This document shows positions 14,428 to 19,026 of a stretch of DNA of 19,026 nucleotides, one piece after another. Origin of the DNA: Desulfuromusa sp. GTDB lineage: Bacteria > Desulfobacterota > Desulfuromonadia > Desulfuromonadales > Geopsychrobacteraceae. The stretch lies in the NCBI GenBank assembly GCA_029934755.1, contig JAOZLQ010000025.1:1-19026 (forward strand). Direction: 5' to 3'. A program made the translations under genes and the position numbers. Every line of letters starts with the position of its first letter. The stretch's first letter is position 1. The notes under the pieces are model-generated. The model was not told the origin of the DNA, did not search any database, and worked only from the letters and a program-made list of their open reading frames with translations.

Positions 14428-15801
14428 ATGCGCATAACGGTCAAACAACAAGTTCTTTTGGCTCCGGCAACCATTCTGGTTCTACTCATTCTACTACTTG
14501 CTTTCATGCAGTATAGCTACTGGGAATTGTCATTTAAACGTCGGGAAGCCAAAGCTATCGGCACAACTTTTATTGCTGTGGCAGAAGCTGACATGGCCGC
14601 CAGACGTCTGCATGTCCTGCTGAGAACCATGCAGCATACCGGTATGGCCGCTCCAGAAGATATGGCCCTGGTTGCAGATCTGTACGAACGCATGCTGGCT
14701 TCAATAGGTCGAATCAGGCCATTTGGCCCACTTGGAGAATCTGGACATATTTCTCACTTAGTGTTACTAGCAGAAAATCTCAACCCGGCGGATAGCCCCG
14801 AAATTGAAAAAACTGCTGAATTATTTGCCCAATTCAGAGCAGAGCTATCAGCACTCTCTAACATCACCCAAATTTATCGCAACCAACTGCGCCTGGCACA
14901 AGAACAAGATATTGGTCAACTGGTCGAAAGAACAGCAACGGTATCCATGGTTGTTCTGGTATTGGCAATCCTGCTCGGGCTGTTTATCTCCATCTATTTT
15001 AGCCGCCGGATTCTCAACCGGGTGCAAATGCTTTCCCATAGTGCTGCCCGTATTGCTGATGGCAAACTAGAACTTCCGCCAGCACCAGATCGGATCCGCG
15101 ATGAGCTGGACACCTTGGCAATATCAATCAACCGTATGACTAAACGTCTGATTCGGGTTGTGGGAACAGAAAAACTACTTGAGGGAGCAGAGGAAGAACG
15201 CCGTAGAATTGCCATGGATCTTCACGATCAATCACTATCCGACCTGTCAACTATTTTACGGGGACTACAGAATCTAGCAAGCGACCTGGCTGACAAACCA
15301 ACTCGTGAAAAAACCGAAAATCTTGAACAGGATCTTGAACGGGCAATTGCCAATTTGCGTGATATTATGAACAATCTCCATCCGCAGACTCTCGATATTC
15401 TCGGGTTGGGAGCTGCTATCGAAGGACATCTGGAACAACATTGCTGTGCGGATGAACTCCCTGAATATCACCTCTATATTGATCCGAAAGTAAGCGACTT
15501 AAACCTTGATCGGATAAAACAGTTGAGTCTCTATCGGATCGTTATAGAAGCAATTCAAAATGTGATTAAACATGCCTCTGCAAGCCGCTATGAAGTCAGT
15601 CTGGAAGTGCGTGAAAATATTCTCGTTTTGTCAGTTGAGGACAATGGCCAAGGAATACTTGATGAAAATAATCGGAGCAACGGACGCGGGTTAAACAATA
15701 TTCGCGAAAGAGCGAAAGCTATTTCTGCTGAAGTTAACTGGAAGCAATCACGGTTTTCCAGCGGCACCCGTTTTGAACTCACCCTGCCTTGTGATATGTA
15801 A
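14428..15801 (+). CDS. NarX/DegS-type membrane histidine kinase (HisKA_3)
   Basis: A 457-aa sensor kinase. TM1 spans about 9-29 and TM2 about 171-191; the periplasmic region between them (about 140 aa) is predicted helical, of a four-helix-bundle type by appearance. A HAMP domain follows (FSRRILNRVQMLSHSAARIADG), then a HisKA_3 dimerisation domain with phospho-acceptor H266 in RRRIAMDLHDQSLSDLSTI, and an HATPase domain with EAIQNVIKHA, VEDNGQGI and NGRGLNNIRERAKAI. HisKA_3 kinases pair with NarL/LuxR-type regulators, which matches the next gene, 14 bp downstream. The ribosome site before the ATG at 14428 is weak (TTAGG at long spacing). The signal is unknown. Confidence 0.95.
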   Translation: MRITVKQQVLLAPATILVLLILLLAFMQYSYWELSFKRREAKAIGTTFIAVAEADMAARRLHVLLRTMQHTGMAAPEDMALVADLYERMLASIGRIRPFGPLGESGHISHLVLLAENLNPADSPEIEKTAELFAQFRAELSALSNITQIYRNQLRLAQEQDIGQLVERTATVSMVVLVLAILLGLFISIYFSRRILNRVQMLSHSAARIADGKLELPPAPDRIRDELDTLAISINRMTKRLIRVVGTEKLLEGAEEERRRIAMDLHDQSLSDLSTILRGLQNLASDLADKPTREKTENLEQDLERAIANLRDIMNNLHPQTLDILGLGAAIEGHLEQHCCADELPEYHLYIDPKVSDLNLDRIKQLSLYRIVIEAIQNVIKHASASRYEVSLEVRENILVLSVEDNGQGILDENNRSNGRGLNNIRERAKAISAEVNWKQSRFSSGTRFELTLPCDM

Positions 15802-15815
15802 TCCAGGAGATAGAT

Positions 15816-16586
15816 ATGCAGCCCTTGGATATTCTGATAGCTGAAGACAACCCAAAAGATTTTGAATTCCTTAAACAATTGCTTAGTGAATGGGAAGAAT
15901 CTGTCAATATTACTCGAGCTCCCAATGGCAGCGCAGCACTTGAAATAGGTTTAGCACGCAGCAATCCTTTAGTCATCAGTGATATTCAGATGCCAGAAAT
16001 GAACGGCATTGATTTTGCTCAACAACTCTGGGAACAACAGCCTGAAGCGCGAATTGTTTTCTGGAGCCAATTCAAAGATGAGATGTATGTCCGTGCGCTG
16101 GTTAAAATTGTACCTCCCGAAACCGTTTACGGCTATATCCTCAAATCAAGCCCAAGGGAACGGATCATTTCCGCAATTCGTACCGTGCTGCTGGATGAAC
16201 AGTGCTGGATCGCTCCGGAAGTACGTAAAGTTCAGGGGCGTGCTGGGCACAGTTTAACGGCATTATCAGACATCGAATATGAAGCCCTGCTCGATATATC
16301 GCTAGGCTTAACTGACAATTTGATTGCCCAACGCCGCTACCTGTCACGCCGTGGTGTGCAGAGCCGCCTCAACTCACTCTACAATAAACTTGGTATCGAT
16401 CAGGAACAGTTTCAGAGTGAAAAGATAGGTGACTCATTCAATCTGCGCAACCGGGCGGTTGCAGTATCAATTGCTCGGGGGCTGATTAATGCATTTGAAA
16501 TGGAGAGTGAAGAGAAAGAATTTCAAATTTGGTTTAAACGTTTTCGTCGTACCAACAAACCCAAGGAATCACTAACTGATATCTGA
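15816..16586 (+). CDS. NarL-like response regulator with atypical LuxR-type output domain
   Basis: A 256-aa regulator paired with the upstream HisKA_3 kinase. The receiver (1-125) has E10 and D11, phospho-acceptor D56 in LVISDIQMPEMNG, S84 at the switch position and K110 in YILKSS. The output region (146 onward) resembles a LuxR helix-turn-helix: SLTALSDIEYEALLDISLG, then LIAQRRYLSRRGVQSRL and LYNKLGI. Instead of passing directly to the last helix, about 15 residues (DQEQFQSEKIGDSFN) intervene before LRNRAVAVSIARGLI, and a further 30 or so charged residues follow; the protein is about 40 aa longer than NarL. The VKxH recognition-helix pattern reads VQSR. AGGAG lies 7 nt before the ATG. Confidence 0.9.
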   Translation: MQPLDILIAEDNPKDFEFLKQLLSEWEESVNITRAPNGSAALEIGLARSNPLVISDIQMPEMNGIDFAQQLWEQQPEARIVFWSQFKDEMYVRALVKIVPPETVYGYILKSSPRERIISAIRTVLLDEQCWIAPEVRKVQGRAGHSLTALSDIEYEALLDISLGLTDNLIAQRRYLSRRGVQSRLNSLYNKLGIDQEQFQSEKIGDSFNLRNRAVAVSIARGLINAFEMESEEKEFQIWFKRFRRTNKPKESLTDI

Positions 16587-16696
16587 CTAACCTTTCTTGA
16601 GATATTTCTGAATAGAACGCTTAACAGCTGTTTCAGGGGTTGCTTTTGGTAAATCTTCAGCCTCTTATCTTGTTTTAAAGCCAACACCGTGGTAAA

Positions 16697-16707
16697 AGGT
16701 CTTACCA
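16697..16707. promoter_or_regulatory. Putative GntR/FadR-family operator (autoregulation)
   Basis: AGGT-CTT-ACCA has GGT/ACC half-sites with a 3-nt spacer, matching 10 of 11 positions of the FadR-subfamily consensus TNGTNNNACNA. It is 9 bp before the GGAG ribosome site of the GntR gene and 19 bp before its ATG. TTGTTT and TAAAAG boxes at 17-bp spacing (16670-16698) would place the site over the transcription start. An imperfect half-site, TTGGT, lies upstream at 16646-16650. Confidence 0.6.
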
Positions 16708-16725
16708 AAAAAACCGGAGATCATT

Positions 16726-17463
16726 ATGACCACAGTATTCAAACCAATCCGCCCGAAAAAACTTTCTGAAGAAATTGTTGAGCAAATTAAAGAATTAATC
16801 TCTCGAGGCGATCTTGGCCCTGGACAACGAATTCCATCAGAACGTGAACTGGCGACTTTTTTAGGAGTGAGCCGGCCATCAGTCAGAGAGGCGATCATGG
16901 TTCTGGAAGCAATGGGCTTTCTCGAATCTCGCCAAGGTGGCGGTACTTTCGTCCGTTCTCTTGCAGATGTCACTATGGCTGATCCGCTAACCAACATGGT
17001 TGAGCGACGTGACCCACGCATGTTACATGCGTTGGCTGAAGTTCGTTTAGGATTGGAAACATGGTCTGCCTACCTAGCCGCCAAGCGTGCTGAAAAACCG
17101 GAACTTGATCGTCTGCGCGAGCTCTATACAACAATGGAAGAACAAGCCAAAAATGGTGGTTGGGATCCAGAAATCGATTTCCAGTTCCATTTGACCATCA
17201 CCGCAGCGAGTCATAACACCCTCCAAGTCCATATTCTTAACACGGTTCAAAAATTATTTCAGACCACCATTATGGTCGCACTGGGTGAATTTTACAGCAA
17301 GGAAGGCTACATTGAACTATTGCTCAATCATCATCGTGAAATCCTAGAAGCGATTGAAGCCCGCGACCCGGAACGGGCTCGTGATTGGATGCAGAAGCAT
17401 CTGACTCTGGTTGAGGAAAAACTGGCAATTTTCCTGCAAAAAGAACGGCCAGAAACGGCTTAA
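16726..17463 (+). CDS. GntR-family transcriptional regulator, FadR (FCD) subfamily
   Basis: A 245-aa regulator. The N-terminal winged helix (about 10-78) has the FadR-type pattern IPSERELATFLGVSRPSVREAI and the wing GFLESRQGGGTFV. The C-terminal all-helical FCD ligand domain carries the metal and carboxylate-binding set D151 and H155 (DFQFH), H203 (NHHREI) and H225 (MQKHL), so a small organic acid bound through a metal is likely. PdhR (pyruvate) and LldR (lactate) are well-known relatives; the effector here cannot be read. GGAG lies 6 nt before the ATG. A matching operator overlaps its own probable promoter, and a strong terminator follows, so it looks monocistronic and autoregulated. Other targets are not in the window. 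Confidence 0.95.
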   Translation: MTTVFKPIRPKKLSEEIVEQIKELISRGDLGPGQRIPSERELATFLGVSRPSVREAIMVLEAMGFLESRQGGGTFVRSLADVTMADPLTNMVERRDPRMLHALAEVRLGLETWSAYLAAKRAEKPELDRLRELYTTMEEQAKNGGWDPEIDFQFHLTITAASHNTLQVHILNTVQKLFQTTIMVALGEFYSKEGYIELLLNHHREILEAIEARDPERARDWMQKHLTLVEEKLAIFLQKERPETA

Positions 17464-17485
17464 TCGTGTTCCATATTTCATTTTC

Positions 17486-17513
17486 AAAAGGCTGCCAACT
17501 CGGCGGCCTTTTT
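17486..17513 (+). terminator. Intrinsic terminator after the GntR gene
   Basis: AAAAGGCTGCC pairs with GGCGGCCTTTT as an 11-bp stem (one G-U wobble) around AACTC, and the right arm ends in five T residues. It lies 22 bp after the gntR stop. Confidence 0.9.
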
Positions 17514-17543
17514 AGCTACATGTTGTTTTTTTCCAAAGTAAGA

Positions 17544-17553
17544 AGGATATCCT
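17544..17553. promoter_or_regulatory. Palindrome covering the ribosome site of the MazG-like gene
   Basis: AGGATATCCT is a perfect 10-bp palindrome. It contains the only Shine-Dalgarno-like AAGGA before the gene, which is 12 nt from the ATG and so unusually far. It could be a protein-binding site or chance. Confidence 0.3.
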
Positions 17554-17559
17554 CATAAT

Positions 17560-17826
17560 ATGGAACAACTCTATCGGGCAACGTTAGACAAATGGGGTAA
17601 GGACGCACAATACGATCAAGCAGTTGAAGAATGTGCTGAATTGATTGCAGCACTGAAGCATTTTCGCCGGGGAAAAGTTGACCAGCAAGCCGTTATTGAT
17701 GAACTAGCTGATGTAACTCTAATGCTTGGTCAGTTGACCTGGATGTTTGGAACTGAACAGGTTGAAAAGTCGATACAAAAAAAACTTCAAAAACTCAATA
17801 AATTACTCGAAGCAGTTGATCTATAG
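17560..17826 (+). CDS. Small MazG-like nucleotide pyrophosphohydrolase-family protein
   Basis: An 88-aa all-helical protein with the MazG/dUTPase-superfamily metal motif: E23, E24 and E27 in VEECAELIAAL, then E48 and D51 in VIDELADVTLML. This fits the EExxE...ExxD pattern that binds magnesium in alpha-helical NTP pyrophosphohydrolases. Proteins of this short type often act as dimers or tetramers and are thought to clear non-canonical nucleotides; substrate unknown. The ribosome site is distant (12 nt). The MaoC-like gene starts 10 bp after its stop, so the two form a likely operon, although no functional link is obvious. Confidence 0.88.
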   Translation: MEQLYRATLDKWGKDAQYDQAVEECAELIAALKHFRRGKVDQQAVIDELADVTLMLGQLTWMFGTEQVEKSIQKKLQKLNKLLEAVDL

Positions 17827-17836
17827 AGGAAGGATA

Positions 17837-18328
17837 ATGTCCATGGATAAAACGGATCACATTCTTGATTTTCTGGCATTCCTTGAAGCACAAATCGGGC
17901 AGGAAATTCACGTTGGCCCCTGGCTGAAAATTGATCAGCTACGGATTAATCAGTTTGCTGAGGTGACCGGTGATCAACAATGGATTCATATCGATCCTGA
18001 ACGAGCAGAAAAAGAATCTCCATACGGATCAACTATTGCTCATGGCTACTTAACCCTGTCGTTGCTCCCGTATCTGACAGAAAGCAACCATCCTGATTTT
18101 TTCCAAAAAAATTATCCAGAGATGAAATACCGGGTCAACTATGGTTTGAATCGAGTCAGGTTTCCCGCTCCGGTCAAAGCGGGGGCAAAAATTCGGGCAA
18201 GAACAACTATTCAGTCTGCAGAAGAAATCAACGGTGCAGTGCAGATCTGTTATTTGATCACTATCGATATTGAGGGAGAGGCAAAACCAGCCTGCATTGC
18301 TGAATTTCTAGCCCGGCTTTATCCTTAA
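17837..18328 (+). CDS. MaoC-like hot-dog dehydratase ((R)-specific enoyl-CoA hydratase family)
   Basis: A 163-aa hot-dog-fold protein. It has the MaoC hydratase active site: FAEVTGDQQWIHID with catalytic D46 and H51, and the GSTIAHGYLTLSLLP segment (64-78). Single-domain relatives hydrate (2E)-enoyl-CoA to (R)-3-hydroxyacyl-CoA, or are annotated NodN-like. The family's GDxNPxHxD reads GDQQWIHID, with both catalytic residues retained. The frame continues 30 codons upstream into the MazG-like gene, but the ATG at 17837 follows GAGGAAGG and is preferred; an ATG two codons later is also possible. It is probably in an operon with the MazG-like gene. The 90-bp gap after it shows no clear terminator. 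Confidence 0.92.
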   Translation: MSMDKTDHILDFLAFLEAQIGQEIHVGPWLKIDQLRINQFAEVTGDQQWIHIDPERAEKESPYGSTIAHGYLTLSLLPYLTESNHPDFFQKNYPEMKYRVNYGLNRVRFPAPVKAGAKIRARTTIQSAEEINGAVQICYLITIDIEGEAKPACIAEFLARLYP

Positions 18329-18418
18329 AATCGAAATTTTGTTCAGGGCAAAACTCGAACTAAATAATCCTATATCTTTCTCTGCAAACTCACTATCGCA
18401 ACAACTCTCTGTTATAAA

Positions 18419-19026
18419 TCACTTCTTTGCCAATGCATAGATGGCCGCATATACGGCATGGGGATCAATACCGTTGGCCGAAGCAATATCTTTCATGGCA
18501 TGATCAGCCTCAGCAGAAATATTCTTATCAGCCAATCCCTGAATAATGGCGACCTGATTCAATTGATACATCTCACAAATCTGTGCCACAGTACGATTAC
18601 CTGTCCCACCAGCAGCTTCCTCAGGCATTTCATCCGTTACACTCTTGCTCTCGGGGTTGAGTACCTCATAAATTTGTTTTGGTGATATTCCATTTGCGTG
18701 AGCAATATCTTCCAATGTTTGTGCAGGAGAATCAACCTCTATCCCAGCAGCTTGGAGTTTAACCAGACCTTGATCCAGATCAACTTTGATCTTGCCTGCA
18801 AAGTCCGCCAATGGCGACAGTTCAGCATGCCCATATGGCGGCTCACCATAGTAAAGATTTGCATTATCAGTAATTGCGCCCCCAAGGCTGATAATAAAAC
18901 TCATCGGCGGAAACCCTGCCAAAGTACCAAAGAATACTGCAAGGGTGACAACTAATGAAATATTAAAATTTGGAGTAAAAACCTGCAGTCGTGTCGATTT
19001 ATTTTTCATGTAGCTGATCATCGGGT
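18419..19026 (-). CDS. DUF4405-type membrane protein, C-terminal part with three HTH-like repeats (5' end beyond window)
   Basis: The frame stays open to the window edge. An ATG at 19021 (or 19009) could be a start, but no ribosome site is visible, and the PMISYMKNK opening resembles the loop after the heme-binding helices of DUF4405 cytochrome b-like proteins. I therefore read this as the C-terminal ~200 residues of a longer gene; this rests on family memory. Visible parts, numbered from the ATG at 19021: a membrane segment (about 20-47, ISLVVTLAVFFGTLAG), an extracytoplasmic-looking NLYYGEPPYGHAELSPLADF stretch, then three helix-turn-helix-like units (QTLEDIAHANGISPKQIYEVL, 101-121; RTVAQICEMYQLNQVAIIQGL; HAMKDIASANGIDPHAVYAAI). 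Function unknown; a respiratory electron-transfer role is possible. It converges with the MaoC-like gene. Confidence 0.72.
   Translation of the reverse strand, partial: PMISYMKNKSTRLQVFTPNFNISLVVTLAVFFGTLAGFPPMSFIISLGGAITDNANLYYGEPPYGHAELSPLADFAGKIKVDLDQGLVKLQAAGIEVDSPAQTLEDIAHANGISPKQIYEVLNPESKSVTDEMPEEAAGGTGNRTVAQICEMYQLNQVAIIQGLADKNISAEADHAMKDIASANGIDPHAVYAAIYALAKK

Noticed and set aside
16623..16632. AACAGCTGTT palindrome after the NarL-like regulator
   Set aside because: A 10-bp palindrome without flanking symmetry or further promoter context; not separable from chance here.
17747..17836. Upstream extension of the MaoC-like gene into the MazG-like gene
   Set aside because: The added residues are an out-of-frame reading of the MazG-like C-terminus; a strong GAGGAAGG site supports the start at 17837.
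1..19026. Mobile elements, CRISPR arrays, tRNA or rRNA genes, toxin-antitoxin or defence clusters
   Set aside because: Looked for on both strands; no transposase or integrase, no regularly spaced repeats, no cloverleaf-like sequence and no recognisable defence gene. The MazG-like gene alone, next to a hydratase, is not evidence of a toxin-antitoxin system.

Overview
This window looks like core chromosome from a Desulfuromonadales-type delta-proteobacterium (Desulfuromonas/Pelobacter/Geobacter relatives). That is an inference from gene content and order: a CcsA-like cytochrome c assembly gene directly ahead of hemA-hemC-hemD-hemB, a WCAPC thioredoxin, and a DUF4405-type membrane protein. Base composition looks below 50% GC (impression, not counted). 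I see no transposase, phage gene, tRNA, rRNA or CRISPR array.

Layout. (1) 1-4183, minus strand: a heme operon read right to left, ccsA-like - hemA - hemC - hemD - hemB (hemB cut by the window edge), with a strong sigma70-type promoter at 4155-4183. It joins tetrapyrrole synthesis (glutamyl-tRNA to uroporphyrinogen III) to cytochrome c maturation. A REP-like palindrome sits between hemD and hemB. (2) 4224-5376: a divergent pair, a degenerate SIS-domain protein (minus) and thioredoxin (plus), each with its own promoter. A shared hairpin at 5347-5376 closes thioredoxin and the next operon. (3) 5380-7928, minus: dapF - HAD nucleotidase-like phosphatase - dtd - DUF4124 protein. (4) 8089-8670, plus: a metallo-beta-lactamase-fold hydrolase whose real start codon is in doubt. 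(5) 8695-11764, minus: prmA - rsmE - zinc-ribbon/acidic-repeat/RDD membrane protein. (6) 12091-17463, plus: a regulatory block with an OmpR/CusS-type two-component pair, a strong terminator, a NarX/NarL-type pair with an atypical output domain, and a FadR-type GntR regulator with a matching operator just upstream of its gene. (7) 17560-18328, plus: a small MazG-like protein and a MaoC-like hydratase. (8) 18419-19026, minus: the C-terminal part of a DUF4405-type membrane protein with three helix-turn-helix-like repeats, running off the window end.

Most genes are recognisable housekeeping genes. The more unusual items are the REP-like palindrome and possible hidden ribosome site before hemB, the SIS protein lacking its sugar-phosphate loops, the missing canonical start in the MBL gene, the five-copy DD[FL][GS]FD linker in the RDD protein, the hairpin cluster and repeats between the two kinase systems, and the GntR operator. 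I did not find a convincing new multi-gene defence or mobile system.
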